Shown: positions 30,838 to 42,001 of the stretch, in pieces
Position numbering within the stretch: position 1 is the stretch's first letter
How the letters are laid out: every line of letters begins with the position of its first letter
NCBI GenBank assembly: GCA_024707385.1
Contig: JANPZW010000008.1
Coordinates: 310,001-374,000 of the forward strand
Direction: 5' to 3'
DNA length: 64,000 nt
Source of the DNA: Cellvibrionaceae bacterium
GTDB lineage: Bacteria; Pseudomonadota; Gammaproteobacteria; Pseudomonadales; Cellvibrionaceae
Notes under the pieces: model-generated
Database searches by the model: none
Seen by the model: the letters and a program-made list of their open reading frames with translations, nothing else
What the model was told of the DNA's origin: nothing
Program-made: the position numbers and the translations under genes

Positions 30838-30958
30838 CCAGCTTCAACAAATTCGCAACTTATTCGGTTCAGACTCTGGGTTTGATCGCCTGGGGGTTTT
30901 GCTATTGGAGCATTTTGAGCCGAGCGATCCTTTAACCTGACAACAGAGGACAGGAACA

Positions 30959-32696
30959 GTGGAATTACTTTCCGGCGGTGACATGCTGCTACGAGCCCTG
31001 GCGGACGAAGGCGTTGAGTGCATATTCGGCTACCCGGGTGGTGCGGCATTGCACATTTACGACGCCTTGTTTCGCCAGCAGAAAATCAAACACGTGCTGG
31101 TAAGGCACGAACAGGCCGCCGCCCACGCGGCCGACGGTTATGCGCGCTCCACCGGGCGCACGGGTGTGGTGCTGGTGACCTCCGGTCCCGGCGCCACCAA
31201 TGCGATTACTGGTATCGCCACTGCCTATATGGACTCGATTCCCATGGTGGTGATTTCCGGCCAGGTGCCGTCGGAAAAAATCGGCGAAGACGCTTTCCAG
31301 GAAACCGATATGGTGGGCATTTCCCGGCCCATCGTGAAGCACAGTTTTCTGGTGAAAGACGCGCGGGATATTCCGGGCATTGTCAAAAAAAGCGTTTTAT
31401 ATCGCCGCTACCGGCCGCCCCGGCCCAGTGGTGATCGACATTCCCAAGGACATCACCAACCCGACGGACAAATACGAGTATTCCTATCCAGAGCGTGTGA
31501 AGCTGCGCTCCTACACCCCTGCACAGCGCGGCCATGCGGGACAGATCAAAAAAGCGGTGCAGCTTTTGTTGTCCGCCAAGCGGCCGATGATCTACGCCGG
31601 CGGCGGTGTGATTCTCGGTAATGCCTGCCAACAGCTCACCGATCTGGCTCGCCGTCTGAACGCGCCTGTGACCAACACGCTGATGGGACTCGGCGCCTAT
31701 CCGGGAACGGATCGCCAGTTCGTCGGTATGTTGGGAATGCACGGTTTCGTCGAAGCCAATTTTGCTATGCACCACGCGGATGTGATTCTCGCCGTTGGTG
31801 CGCGTTTCGATGACCGCGTCACCAATACGCCGAATAAATTCTGCCCCAACGCCAAAATCATCCATGTGGACATAGATCCCGCCGCGATTTCCAAAACCGT
31901 CGTGGCGGATGTTCCCATCGTCGGTCCGGTGGACAGTGTGCTAAACGATATGCTGGAAATCCTCGCCTCTGCGGAGGAAAAACAGGACGCCAAGGCGCTT
32001 GAGGATTGGTGGAAACAGATCAACGAGTGGCGCGAACGGTACGGCATCCTGGTTAAACCGCGTTATCGCACCGATGGTGACATGATCATGCCGGAAGAGG
32101 TGATTTCAACCCTGTTTGAAGTGACCAAAGGCGACGCCTATGTAACTTCGGATGTGGGCCAGCACCAGATGTTCGCCGCCCAGTATTACCCGTTCGACAA
32201 GCCGCGTCGCTGGATCAACTCCGGTGGTCTCGGCACCATGGGCTTCGGCCTGCCCGCCGCCATGGGCGTCCAGTACGTTCACCGCGATGCGACCGTCGCC
32301 TGTGTCACGGGTGAAGGCAGCATTCAGATGTGTATTCAGGAGCTCTCCACCTGTAAGCAATACCATCTGCCCGTCAAGATCATCTGCCTCAACAACCAGG
32401 CCCTCGGCATGGTGAAGCAGTGGCAGGACATGCAGTACGACAGCCGCTATTCCGAAAGCCTTTATGAAGAATCCCTGCCGGACTTCGTCAAACTGATGGA
32501 AGCCTATGGTCATGTGGGCATTCGCGTTACCAAACGCGAGGAATTGCGCGCGAAGATGGAAGAATGCTTCGCCATGAAGGACAAAGTGGTGTTTATGGAT
32601 ATCTACGTCGACCCGACTGAACACGTTTATCCCATGCACATTGCCCCGAATGGCTCCATGCGCGATATGTGGTTGAACAAAACGGAGCGCACCTGA
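30959..32696 (+). CDS. ilvI: Acetolactate synthase large subunit (frameshift in an A7 run)
   Basis: Thiamine-diphosphate enzyme (about 578 aa after correction) for the first common step of valine, leucine and isoleucine synthesis. The N-terminal block [15 protein letters not shown], the catalytic-Glu region [16 protein letters not shown], and the ThDP motif [12 protein letters not shown]...LNN are present. The 5' frame ends in nonsense after DIPGIVKK. One extra A in the run 31385-31391 shifts it, and the adjacent frame resumes at [24 protein letters not shown] 30959 ([10 protein letters not shown], read MELLSGG) is the start, with a GAGGA site upstream. ilvH overlaps the stop by one base. Confidence 0.93.
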
Positions 32697-33187
32697 TGAG
32701 AAGAATTATTTCAGTCTTGATGGAAAATGAACCCGGTGCTCTGTCCCGGGTGGTGGGGCTGTTTTCCCAGCGCGGTTACAACATTGAATCACTGACCGTC
32801 GCGCCCACCGAAGACCGCACCTTGTCACGCCTGACCCTGACGACCATCGGCGATGACCATAAAATCGAGCAGATTACCAAGCACCTCAATCGGCTGATCG
32901 ATGTGGTGAAGCTGGTGGATCTGACCGAAGGCGCGCATATCGAGCGCGAGCTGATGTTGATCAAGGTGCGGGCGACCGGCGCGCAGCGGGCAGAGGTCAA
33001 GCGATGTGTGGACATTTTCCGCGGTCAGATAATCGATGTGACGGCCACGGTCTACACGATTCAAATTACCGGTACCAGCGACAAGCTGGACGCCTTCTTC
33101 CAGGCAGTCGGCGAAGCTTCCATTCTGGAAGTGGTGCGCTCCGGAGTTTCCGGCATAGGTCGCGGCGAAAAGGTGCTGACGATCTAA
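32696..33187 (+). CDS. ilvH: Acetolactate synthase small (regulatory) subunit
   Basis: 163-aa regulatory partner of IlvI that confers valine feedback inhibition. The N-terminal ACT domain is clear (RRIISVLMENEPGALSRVV...GYNIESLTVAPT), followed by the second ACT-like half ending EVVRSGVSGIGRGEKVLTI. Its ATG shares one base with the ilvI TGA (TGATG), so translation is coupled. The length is typical. A strong terminator follows, so the operon is ilvIH only; ilvC is not adjacent as it is in many relatives. Confidence 0.95.
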   Translation: MRRIISVLMENEPGALSRVVGLFSQRGYNIESLTVAPTEDRTLSRLTLTTIGDDHKIEQITKHLNRLIDVVKLVDLTEGAHIERELMLIKVRATGAQRAEVKRCVDIFRGQIIDVTATVYTIQITGTSDKLDAFFQAVGEASILEVVRSGVSGIGRGEKVLTI

Positions 33188-33207
33188 ACCGTTGCCAAAC
33201 CAATGTT

Positions 33208-33236
33208 AAAAGCCGGGCATGTCCCGGCTTTTTTTA
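33208..33236 (+). terminator. Rho-independent terminator of ilvIH
   Basis: AAAAGCCGGG (33208-33217), loop CATGT, CCCGGC (33223-33228), then seven T. It lies 20 bases past the ilvH stop. Confidence 0.95.
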
Positions 33237-33336
33237 TGGGCGCATGTTTTATGGAAGAACATGATTTATGGGGAAACGGTTAAATGAGGGAAGGGGATCT
33301 CCCGTGCGGTTGCGCAAAGGAGATCCCAGCGGCGAG

Positions 33337-36300
33337 TTACGCCTTAGGATGTGACGAGATGGGTTCGTGGGCTTTGGCGGCAGACGCCTTGCTCATGCGA
33401 TGAGACAGGCGGAACACCAGTAGGAAGAACACCGGAATAAAGAATATCGCCAGAGCCGTTGCGGAGAAGACGCCACCGAACACCCCTGTGCCGATGGCAT
33501 TCTGGCTACCGGAGCCGGCGCCGCTGCTCAATACCAGCGGCGTTACGCCGAGCATAAAGGCCAGCGAGGTCATGATGATTGGGCGCAAGCGCATGCGCAC
33601 CGCTTCCATAGTGGCATCAAAGAGGCTCATGCCCTCCTCGTAAAGGCTCTTGGCGAATTCCACGATCAAGATGGCATTTTTCGCCGCCAACCCGATGGTG
33701 GTGAGCAGGCCGACCTGGAAGTAGACGTCATTGGAGAGCCCTCGCAGGCTGGCAAATACCACCGCACCGAGAATCCCCAGCGGCACCACCAGCATGACGG
33801 CGATTGGCACCGACCAGCTTTCATACAGAGCGGCTAGGCAGAGGAATACCACCAGAATCGACAGCGCGTACAACATAGGAGCCTGAGCCCCCGACTGGCG
33901 CTCCTGGAATGACAGCCCGGTCCACTCGTAACCGAAGCCCGGTGGCAGCTGTTTGGCGAGATCTTCCATGATGTTCATGGCGTCGCCCGAGCTGATACCG
34001 GGAGCGCCAGCGCCCTGGATATTGATGGACGGCACCCCGTTATAACGCTCCAAACGCGGTGAACCATAGATCCAGCGGCCGCTGGAGAAGGCGGAGAAAG
34101 GCACCATCTCACCTTGGCGGTTGCGCACGTACCAGTCGCCCACATCCTCCGGCATCATGCGATGTTGCGCATCGCCCTGCACGTAAACCCGCTTGACCCG
34201 GCCTTTGTCGACGAAGTCGTTGACGTAGGTCGCCGCCCAGGCGGTGGAAAAAACGCTATTGATATCGGCGACGGAGACGCCGAGAGCGGCGGCTTTTTCC
34301 TGATCGATATCGAGTTTGAACTGGGGCGTATCTTCTTGACCATTGGGGCGCACGCCAGCTAAGCGCGCATCTTGCGCGGCCAATCCCAACAATTGATTAC
34401 GCGCCGCCATCAAGGCGTCGTGACCCTGGCCACTGAGGTCCTGCAGCTGGAAGTTGAAACCTGTCGCGGTACCCAACTGGGGAATGGACGGTGGTGCCAT
34501 GGCAAAGACCATGGCGTCCTTGAACTGCATGAAGTTCCCCATAGCGCGACCGACGATGCTCTGCACTTTCTGCTCTTCGTTTTTGCGCTCATCCCAATCC
34601 TTCAGCTTGATGAAGGCCATACCGTTGTTCTGTCCACGTCCGGCGAAGCTGAAGCCGATAATGGAGAACACGGATTCGACATTGTCCGGCTCCTGTTGCA
34701 GGTAATAATCCTCAATCCGGTCCATCACAGCGATAGATCGTTCTTTGGTCGCTCCCACAGGCAGGGTCATCATGGTGAACATAATGCCTTGGTCTTCATC
34801 CGGCAGAAATGAACCGGGCAGGCGGGTGAACATCAGCGCCAGAACCCCTACGATCGCCACGTAAATGGCGATATAGCGCCAGGGTTTGCGCAGCATATGA
34901 CCGACGCTGGATTGATAGCCGTTGGTGGCGCGGTTGAAGGTGCGGTTGAACCAGCCGAAGAATCCACCTTTATGGCCGTGGTTCGCATCAGGCACCTTCA
35001 ACATGGTGGCGCACAGGGCAGGTGTGAGGGTGAGAGCCACCACTACCGACAACAACATCGCGGAAACCACGGTAATAGAGAACTGCCGGTAGATGACGCC
35101 GGTAGAGCCGCCGAAAAACGCCATGGGAATAAATACCGCCGATAAAACCAGCGCGATCCCAATAAGCGCGCCGGTAATCTGATCCATGGATTTGCGCGTC
35201 GCCTCTTTCGGCGGCAGGCCGTCCTCATGCATCACCCGTTCGACGTTTTCCACCACCACTATGGCATCGTCCACCAGCAAGCCGATTGCCAACACCATGC
35301 CGAACATGGTCAGGGTGTTGATGCTGAAACCAAACGCGGCCAGCACCGCGAAGGTACCCAGCAGAACCACTGGCACCGCAATGGTAGGAATAATGGTGGC
35401 GCGAATGTTCTGTAAAAACAGATACATCACCAGAAAGACGAGGATGATCGCCTCGACCAGGGTTTGCACCACGCCTTCGATGGAGAGTTTGACGAAAGGG
35501 GTGGTATCAAAGGGGTAAACCACATCCAGGCCGGCCGGGAAGAAGGGTTGGAGTTCGGTAATGCGATCGCGCACTCCTTCGGCGGTATCCAGTGCGTTGG
35601 CGCCTGCGGCAAGAGTCACGGCAAGGCCGGTGGCTGCCTGCTTGTTGAACTCCGTTTCGAACTGATAGTTCTCGCCACCAAGTTCCACCCGCGCTACGTC
35701 GCCGAGGCGGATCTGCGAACCGTCACTGTTGACGCGCAGCAAAATATTGCGGAACTGCTCCGGCGTCTCCAGGCGGGTCTGCACCACTATGCTGGCGTTG
35801 ATCTCCTGTCCCGGAACGGACGGCGTGCCGCCCAGCTCACCCGCAGCGATTTGCGCATTTTGAGCACGGATGGCGGTGACTATATCGCTGGTGGTCAGGG
35901 AGTAGGTGGCGAGTTTGTCTGCGTCGAGCCAAACCCGCATGGCGTACTGCGAACCGAAGATCTGAATATTGCCCACACCTTCAACACGGCTCAGCGGCTC
36001 GCGAATATTGGCGGCCACATAATCGGCAATATCGTATTTATCCATCTTGCCGTCGTTGGAGACGAAACCCAGCACCATCAAAAAGCCGGCGGACGACTTG
36101 TTAACCCGAATGCCTTGCTCCTGCACTTCCTGCGGCAGCAGCGGCATGGCCGCCTGCAGTTTGTTCTGCACTTGCACCTGGGCGATATCCGGATCGGTAC
36201 CCGCTTTGAACGTGAGGGTTACTTCCGCACGGCCGCTGGACTCGGAGGTCGACGACATGTATTCCACGTTGTCGATGCCGGTGATGTTCTGCTCGATGAT

Positions 36301-36489
36301 CTGCACCACCGAATCTTCCAGCGTTTTTGCCGAGGCGCCGGGATAAGACGCGCTAATGCTGACGGAGGGAGGGGCGACTTCCGGATATTGCGCCACCGGC
36401 AGCTGTGAGATGGATAAAACCCCGGCCAGCATGATGACGATAGAAATGACCCAGGCGAATACCGGGCGGTCAATGAAAAATCTTGCCAT
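33337..36489 (-). CDS. RND multidrug efflux permease, AcrB/MexB type (HAE1)
   Basis: 1050-aa inner-membrane proton-drug antiporter with the usual twelve membrane helices. It begins [23 protein letters not shown]. The proton-relay aspartate pair is in [20 protein letters not shown], and the [21 protein letters not shown] motif of the porter domain is present, so it belongs to the hydrophobe/amphiphile (HAE1) class. It is encoded two bases after the adaptor gene in a tetR-adaptor-permease operon. No TolC-like channel gene follows, so it presumably uses an outer-membrane channel encoded elsewhere, as AcrAB does. Confidence 0.93.
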   Translation of the reverse strand: MARFFIDRPVFAWVISIVIMLAGVLSISQLPVAQYPEVAPPSVSISASYPGASAKTLEDSVVQIIEQNITGIDNVEYMSSTSESSGRAEVTLTFKAGTDPDIAQVQVQNKLQAAMPLLPQEVQEQGIRVNKSSAGFLMVLGFVSNDGKMDKYDIADYVAANIREPLSRVEGVGNIQIFGSQYAMRVWLDADKLATYSLTTSDIVTAIRAQNAQIAAGELGGTPSVPGQEINASIVVQTRLETPEQFRNILLRVNSDGSQIRLGDVARVELGGENYQFETEFNKQAATGLAVTLAAGANALDTAEGVRDRITELQPFFPAGLDVVYPFDTTPFVKLSIEGVVQTLVEAIILVFLVMYLFLQNIRATIIPTIAVPVVLLGTFAVLAAFGFSINTLTMFGMVLAIGLLVDDAIVVVENVERVMHEDGLPPKEATRKSMDQITGALIGIALVLSAVFIPMAFFGGSTGVIYRQFSITVVSAMLLSVVVALTLTPALCATMLKVPDANHGHKGGFFGWFNRTFNRATNGYQSSVGHMLRKPWRYIAIYVAIVGVLALMFTRLPGSFLPDEDQGIMFTMMTLPVGATKERSIAVMDRIEDYYLQQEPDNVESVFSIIGFSFAGRGQNNGMAFIKLKDWDERKNEEQKVQSIVGRAMGNFMQFKDAMVFAMAPPSIPQLGTATGFNFQLQDLSGQGHDALMAARNQLLGLAAQDARLAGVRPNGQEDTPQFKLDIDQEKAAALGVSVADINSVFSTAWAATYVNDFVDKGRVKRVYVQGDAQHRMMPEDVGDWYVRNRQGEMVPFSAFSSGRWIYGSPRLERYNGVPSINIQGAGAPGISSGDAMNIMEDLAKQLPPGFGYEWTGLSFQERQSGAQAPMLYALSILVVFLCLAALYESWSVPIAVMLVVPLGILGAVVFASLRGLSNDVYFQVGLLTTIGLAAKNAILIVEFAKSLYEEGMSLFDATMEAVRMRLRPIIMTSLAFMLGVTPLVLSSGAGSGSQNAIGTGVFGGVFSATALAIFFIPVFFLLVFRLSHRMSKASAAKAHEPISSHPKA

Positions 36490-36491
36490 GA

Positions 36492-37664
36492 TCAGTCTCC
36501 GCTCACACTAGTCTGGCCGACTTGAGGAGCAGCATCAGCCTCAGTGGGGCTTACGGTGGCGCCAGGGGCAACTTTCTGTACGCCCTCGACTATGACTCTG
36601 TCACCTGCGGCCAGACCACTCTCCACCAACCATTGATTGCCCACTGCGCGGGTTGTAACAAGGGTGCGCAACTCGACTTTGTTTTCACGATTCACGACCA
36701 TCGCCGTGGCATTCCCGTCTCGATCACGGGTGACACCGCGCTGTGGCACAAGTAAAGCTTGATCGCGCACGCCTTCCTGGATTTGGGCGCGCACGAACAT
36801 GCCCGGCAGCAGGATCTGGTCAGGGTTGGGGAAAAGGGCGCGCACAACGACTGTGCCGGTGGATTCGTTAACGTTCATTTCGGTGAATTGAAGTTCCCCT
36901 TCATGTGGGTAGACGGTCCCGTCTTCTAACGTGACACGCACGGGTGCGCTGTCCCGAGCGGCCAGTTCGCCACTCATGATCTGGCGGCGCAGGTCCAGAA
37001 TGCGTGCGGCCGGCTGGGCGAGGTCGACGTAGATGGGGTCGAGCTGATGAATGGTGGCGAGGACACCGGCTTGCTGGGCTGATACCAGAGCGCCTTCGGT
37101 CACGTTGGACTTGCCGATGCGGCCACTGATAGGCGCGACCACGCGGGTGTATTCCAGATCGATCTGCGCCGTGGCGAGCGCAGCTTCACTTACTGCCACA
37201 TCTGCGGCTGCCTGGCGCGAGGTGGCCAGCGCATCGTCGTAATCCTGTTGGCTGATGGCTTTCTGGCCGAGCAGATTCTGATAGCGCTTTTCCCGCGCCA
37301 GGGCGCTGGTGGCATTGGCCTTGGTTTTGGCCAAGTTGGCTGTTGCCGTCTGCGCGGCGGCTTCATAACGCGCAGCATCAATCTGATACAGCTGCTGACC
37401 CGCTTCAACCGTCGTGCCCTCTTCAAACATCCGCTTCTGCAAAAGGCCGCTCACCTGAGGCCGCACTTCGGCTTTGCGATAGGCCACGGCGCGACCCGGC
37501 AGCTCTGTGGTAAGGCCGACCTGCTGAGGCGCAACCGTTACCACGATGACCTCCGCTGGCGGACGTTCGCCAGCTGCGACAGGCTCTTTATCCTGACAGG
37601 CGGTCAGCAAAAGTCCCAGGACCCCAGTGAACAGCAGGGGACGGAGTGGATATGGGAACTGCAT
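36492..37664 (-). CDS. RND efflux periplasmic adaptor lipoprotein, AcrA/MexA type
   Basis: 390 aa, with a signal peptide and lipobox LLTACQDKE (Cys near residue 23), so it is probably anchored in the inner membrane by lipid. The membrane-fusion pattern follows: [37 protein letters not shown] (first lipoyl half), a helical hairpin (about residues 90-160), the second half [22 protein letters not shown], and the beta-barrel domain. It links the permease to an outer-membrane channel. ATG 37664 is chosen because it puts the signal peptide at the N-terminus. It lies 35 bases after tetR. Confidence 0.92.
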   Translation of the reverse strand: MQFPYPLRPLLFTGVLGLLLTACQDKEPVAAGERPPAEVIVVTVAPQQVGLTTELPGRAVAYRKAEVRPQVSGLLQKRMFEEGTTVEAGQQLYQIDAARYEAAAQTATANLAKTKANATSALAREKRYQNLLGQKAISQQDYDDALATSRQAAADVAVSEAALATAQIDLEYTRVVAPISGRIGKSNVTEGALVSAQQAGVLATIHQLDPIYVDLAQPAARILDLRRQIMSGELAARDSAPVRVTLEDGTVYPHEGELQFTEMNVNESTGTVVVRALFPNPDQILLPGMFVRAQIQEGVRDQALLVPQRGVTRDRDGNATAMVVNRENKVELRTLVTTRAVGNQWLVESGLAAGDRVIVEGVQKVAPGATVSPTEADAAPQVGQTSVSGD

Positions 37665-37699
37665 GGGGTTTTCCTCTGGATAATTTAGTCGTTGATTTG

Positions 37700-38299
37700 T
37701 TATTTCAGATGATTTGAATGACAGGCAATAGCGTCCCAACTCGCGCGGACGATCTCATCCAGTTCAAGCTCATCTACATTGACAAGCCCAAGATGAACTT
37801 TACGCGCAAGCCCCGGGAAAAGATCGAGTCCGAGAGTGGCGAGAATCTCGTTGGACAAGGGTTTGACTAAGCCCGCTGCGCGGCAAGCGTCAAGCAAGTC
37901 GGCCAATGGCTGGAGTGCCTGCCAGGCATCCTGGTGATGATCGCGAAGAAGATCAGCCGGCAGGTGCTCGAACTGTCCTTTGCCCATCAAGATATTAGGA
38001 TTGTCGAGGCAGAATCGCCAAAAACCTAAGCAAATATGGCGATATTGCTCGGCAAGCGGAGCGTTTGAGTCGAGCCCTGACAGGACATGGTGAACAAAGG
38101 TCTGAATGATTTCCTGATGCAGCTGGCGGATCAGATCTTCACGGTCCTTAAAATACAAATACAGCGTTCCTGCCGCCACGCCAGCCCGCTCCGCCAACTG
38201 TTTCATGGAAAAGCCATGAAACCCACACGTAGCAAGAAGCTCCAGAGTGGCGCGCAGGATCAAGGTGTGTTTGTCGGCAGAGGCGCGATCGGTGAGCAT
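37700..38299 (-). CDS. TetR/AcrR-family repressor of the adjacent efflux operon
   Basis: 199-aa regulator with an N-terminal TetR helix-turn-helix (ILRATLELLATCGFHGFSMKQLAERAGVAAGTLYLYFKDREDL, residues about 14-56) and a helical ligand domain with a cysteine-poor core. It is the first gene of the tetR-adaptor-permease operon. A perfect 20-bp palindrome lies 12 bases upstream of its start, which suggests that it represses its own operon and is released by an effector, as AcrR-like proteins are. The effector is unknown. Confidence 0.88.
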   Translation of the reverse strand: MLTDRASADKHTLILRATLELLATCGFHGFSMKQLAERAGVAAGTLYLYFKDREDLIRQLHQEIIQTFVHHVLSGLDSNAPLAEQYRHICLGFWRFCLDNPNILMGKGQFEHLPADLLRDHHQDAWQALQPLADLLDACRAAGLVKPLSNEILATLGLDLFPGLARKVHLGLVNVDELELDEIVRASWDAIACHSNHLK

Positions 38300-38311
38300 G
38301 GCAGGGGAGGG

Positions 38312-38331
38312 GTGAATGAACGTTCATTCAC
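38312..38331. promoter_or_regulatory. Perfect 20-bp palindromic operator before the tetR-RND operon
   Basis: GTGAATGAACGTTCATTCAC is a perfect inverted repeat with centre between 38321 and 38322. Its half-site TGAATGAAC resembles operators of several TetR-family efflux repressors. It lies 12 bases before the tetR ATG, where bound repressor would block the promoter or early elongation. Confidence 0.8.
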
Positions 38332-38447
38332 TATAGGGATCGTTTTATTTTTTGACAACCCTGGCGATGATTTACGGACAGGTGGAAGAGATAAAAGGCG
38401 GTGGAATTGGAAAGCATTGCGGGCGCAGAGCGCCCGTATGTGGTTGG

Positions 38448-40425
38448 TCAGGTTCTGGAGGAAATCAAGGTTCTACGCCCTTTTGTAGCGCGCAGCTTGG
38501 TTGCCCGACTATTAGGGCGCCAGTCATCAAAGCTCTGGGTGGGCATCTCACGCCATATTTCATTGGGCAACGGTGGAATTTCCATTTTCCCGACTGGTAC
38601 TGCAGCGGCTTCCGGCAGGATCTTGGCCAAGTCGCGCAGGACCGGCACTTCCGCAGTTTCGCTGGGGCAGAGAAACAGTCCCAGGCGGTGCGTTAACTTC
38701 CCAAGAGTGATGCTACTGGAATAGCGCACTATAGGTGCCGCCAGGATCAGTCCGGCGATCACCGGGGTAAGCCACCAAAAAACACCGGCGCATACAGATA
38801 GGTGACGCTGCCCCAGGCAACTGCGACCAGGCCAACGAACGCGGTGCGATACAGGGCCTGGCTCCAGGGAATCATCCTGCCTTCACGGGACTGGGCATCC
38901 CAGCGGACTTTGCGGCCGAGAAAGACGCAGATAACAAAATAGGAATGGAACACCATCATCAACGGAGCAATGAGTATGGCGAATGACACCTCCGTTACGG
39001 TGCTCGCCAGCAGACGCACCGCGCCACCAAAGGCTTTGCGCCGGTGCGTCAATGCCACGATCAGGCTCATCAGCTTGGGCAATAACAAAAGCGCAGCGGT
39101 GAGATAGAGCATGGAAAAGATCAGATCGGTTTTGGCGATCTGCCAGTCCGGGAACAACTGATAGCCGCTGCTGAAAAAGATATTGCTGTTGGCGGCGCGG
39201 ACAAGCGCGTCAATGGTGCTCAACCCCAGCATCAATAGCCAGACAAGCGTCGAGATATAGGCCACTGCACCGAAGAGAAAATGCAGACGGCTGATAGTGT
39301 GCAGGCCGCGCGCGTGGAGCAGCGCCAGATGTTGAATGTTGCCCTGCACCCAGCGGCGATCACGGGTGGCGTAATCGAGCAGATTACTCGGCACTTCTTC
39401 ATAGCTGCCATCCAGCTCAGCCAGCAAAAATACATCCCAGCCGGCGCGGCGTAACAGGGCCGCCTCGACAAAATCGTGACTGAGAATCTCTCCCCCAAAT
39501 GCGCCTTTGCCCGGCAGGGACGGCAACCCACAGGATTCCAGAAAAGCATCGACCCGGATGATGGCATTGTGTCCCCAGTAGTTGGCGCTGTCGGTCTGCC
39601 AGAAGGCGAGCCTGTAGCCAACATTGGGCTGTTAAGAGCGGCGGCGAATTGTAGAAAACGCCCGAATAAAGTGGTTTGCCGGACGGGGATCGGCACGGTC
39701 TGGACAAGCCCGGCCTGGGGATTGGCTTCCATGGTGGCGACTAGTGTAAGAACGCAGGTGCCGGTGATGATGCTGTCCGCATCCAGAATCAGCATGTGTT
39801 CGTAATGCGCGCCCCATCGCCGGCAGAAGTCCGCCAGGTTGCCCACCTTGCGGTGACTATTCTTTTCGCGACGGCGATAAAAGGCATGCGTTGCAAGCTC
39901 GCCCAATCTTTGCGTCATGGCGTGCCAGCCGGCCAGCTCCGCCTTGATCAATTCCGAGTCCTGGGTGTCGCTGAGCATATAAAAATCAAACGCGTCGAGC
40001 TGGCCCGTTTTTGCCACCGATCGCAGATTGGCTTCAAAGCCGGCCATGATGCGTGCGGTGTCTTCGTTGTACACCGGCATCACTATGGCCGTGCGGCTTT
40101 TCAGCTGGTGCAGATTGCGCGTGTCGACGCTGCGACGCCGGCGCAAAGTGAGAGGATCCAGGCGCAGCATCTGCAGCACAAAGCCGATGGCGCCACTCCA
40201 AAATGCGATCACGATCCAACTGAAAGTGACAGAGAAAAGCAGCAGCAACGCCGCTTCCAGAAGTGTCGTTCCGTTGGAGCTTAAAATATCGAACATGAGC
40301 CACACCCCGACCACCACGGTGGTGGTGACCAGAGTCGAAACCAGGAGTTGGCGGGCTAGTTTTCCCGATGCCCGTAATCGGGTTGCCAGTCCCACGTTAA
40401 CGAACGGCGGTTGGAGACCAGACAT
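38448..40425 (-). CDS. opgH: Glucans biosynthesis glucosyltransferase OpgH (two frameshifts)
   Basis: Inner-membrane GT2 enzyme that makes the beta-1,2 backbone of osmoregulated periplasmic glucans. Three successive frames together give the protein. (1) 40425 to about 39610: membrane helices, then RTAIVMPVYNEDTARIMAGF and LILDADSIITG. (2) About 39610 to 38780: GQ-type acceptor part ending in DRRWVQGNIQHL and more helices. (3) From about 38780 to 38448: PVIAGLILAAPIVRYSS to the end. The breaks are a missing C at 39608-39613 and a T6 run (+ strand A6, 38777-38782) where T7 is needed. The corrected length is about 659 aa, shorter than E. coli OpgH (847 aa) mainly at the N-terminus. ATG 40425 overlaps opgG by 29 bases. 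Confidence 0.85.
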
Positions 40426-41995
40426 AATTCCACACCTCACTCAAACGTTGTTCACGCAGTGCCAGAAACAAGCGCATATCCACCGGCGCATCCGTGTTCG
40501 GATTTAGCTTGAAAGAAACGCGCCAAGTATGACCATCCGGCAGGCGCGTAACTATGATGTCCTCTGCGCCGCCATTATTGATTTGCAAATCGGGATTGAG
40601 CTGCAGCGCCGCTGGCAGATTTTCCAAAGCACCGCCAGCGAAATCCACGACGAACTGGCGTTTGCTGCGCGGCGGTGGGTTGGCTTGTCCCGGCAGTGCC
40701 GCCCAGCCGATGCGTGTGCGTACCACATGGGCTTTGTCGTGATGGGGCAGGCGGTCATTGAAGGTGGTCATGCGATAGCGGAAACGCCATTCGGAGCCTG
40801 CTTTTACCGGAGAGGCAGGTACCCAATAGCTCACGACATTGTCGTTGGTTTCCGAATCTGTAGGAATTTCAACCAGCTCGAGCCGGCCTTCACCCCACTC
40901 ACCCTCAGGTTCGATCCACAGGCTGGGGCGTAGTTCGTATTTCGCTTCTGTATCCAGATAGTTCTCGAAATTGCGGTCGCGTTGCAGCAGGCCGAAACCC
41001 AGCGGATTTTTATCCTGCATAGAGGTCACCCGCAACTCCGGCGAATTGGTCAAAGGGCGCCAGATCCATTCGCCCGCTCCGGTCTGCATCAGCAGGCCAT
41101 CGGAGTCGTGCACTTCGGGACGAAAATCGTCGATAAAACGTGTGCGATTTTCACCATAAAAAAACATGCTCGTCAGCGGCGCGATGCCGAGTTTTTGAAT
41201 ATCGCTGCGGGCGAACAGGCGTGCTTCTACCGTCATTGTTGTGGGGGCACCGGGAGCCAGTTCAAAACTGTACGCGCCGGTTAGAGAAGGGCTGTCGAGC
41301 AACGCGATCAACCAAAGGCGAGACGCATCGGCTGTCGGTTTGACCAGCCAGAATTCGCGGAAGGCCGGGAATTCCTCTCCCAGACTTTCTGCGGTATTAA
41401 TGGCTAACCCGCGTGCCGACAAGCCGTAGACCTGTCCGGGTCCCACCAAACGAAAATAGGAAGCACCTTGGAAAACGAGAAATTCGTCTTTATAGGTCTG
41501 GTTATTGATCGGATAGTGCACCCGCAAGCCGGCAAATCCCAGGCTGCTGATGGATTCAGGTGGAATCTCCACGGGATCGCCGTGGTAGATGAACAGCGAG
41601 GGGTCGAACGGCATGGGAGTGTTGGCGCCGTCCAGGGTGACCGTTCGAATTGTGACTGGCTCGCGGTATAAAAATCCCGGATAAAAAAATTGAATCTCGA
41701 AAGGGCTTTCATTGCGCCATAGCGCTGCCTCCGGGCGGAAGTTGATACGGCGGTATTGGTCGTAAGACATATCGGCCAGTACTTTGGGTAGATTTCTTCC
41801 CGGGGGCTGAAACGACTGGGAGGCCAGAGTTTTGGCCCGCTCCGCCATGGCGTCCAGCAGTGAACCGACGGACAGCGGTGGTTGTGGTGCAGGCGGCGTT
41901 TCTTGCGCAAAGGCAACGGAGGCCATGCCGAAGACAGCCAGTACCGTTATTACTCGACCCGGGGCAGGCAGCAGCCGAAAAATCCTAAAAAACAT
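40397..41995 (-). CDS. opgG: Periplasmic glucans biosynthesis protein OpgG
   Basis: 532-aa periplasmic protein (signal peptide: VITVLAVFGMASVAFAQE) needed for glucan branching. MdoG-family signatures are ADMSYDQYRRINFRPEAALW and FFYPGFLYREPV in the N-terminal beta-sandwich, AREFWLVKP-like REFWLVKPTADA, and the C-terminal Ig-like domain. It lies upstream of and overlaps opgH, giving the standard opgGH operon. The ATG at 41995 was chosen; an in-frame GTG at 42001 is possible. The gene is divergent from the lipoprotein methyltransferase, with a 415-base gap between. Confidence 0.92.
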   Translation of the reverse strand: MFFRIFRLLPAPGRVITVLAVFGMASVAFAQETPPAPQPPLSVGSLLDAMAERAKTLASQSFQPPGRNLPKVLADMSYDQYRRINFRPEAALWRNESPFEIQFFYPGFLYREPVTIRTVTLDGANTPMPFDPSLFIYHGDPVEIPPESISSLGFAGLRVHYPINNQTYKDEFLVFQGASYFRLVGPGQVYGLSARGLAINTAESLGEEFPAFREFWLVKPTADASRLWLIALLDSPSLTGAYSFELAPGAPTTMTVEARLFARSDIQKLGIAPLTSMFFYGENRTRFIDDFRPEVHDSDGLLMQTGAGEWIWRPLTNSPELRVTSMQDKNPLGFGLLQRDRNFENYLDTEAKYELRPSLWIEPEGEWGEGRLELVEIPTDSETNDNVVSYWVPASPVKAGSEWRFRYRMTTFNDRLPHHDKAHVVRTRIGWAALPGQANPPPRSKRQFVVDFAGGALENLPAALQLNPDLQINNGGAEDIIVTRLPDGHTWRVSFKLNPNTDAPVDMRLFLALREQRLSEVWNYVWSPTAVR

Positions 41996-42001
41996 CAACA
42001 C

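Noticed and set aside
30641..30940. A 99-codon reading frame in the ilvI leader.
   Set aside because: It covers the structured segment, has no family resemblance, and is not rich in branched-chain codons at its start as a leader peptide would be.
33231..33271. A degenerate repeat of TTTATGG after the ilvH terminator.
   Set aside because: The copies are too short and too unlike to distinguish from chance in AT-rich DNA.
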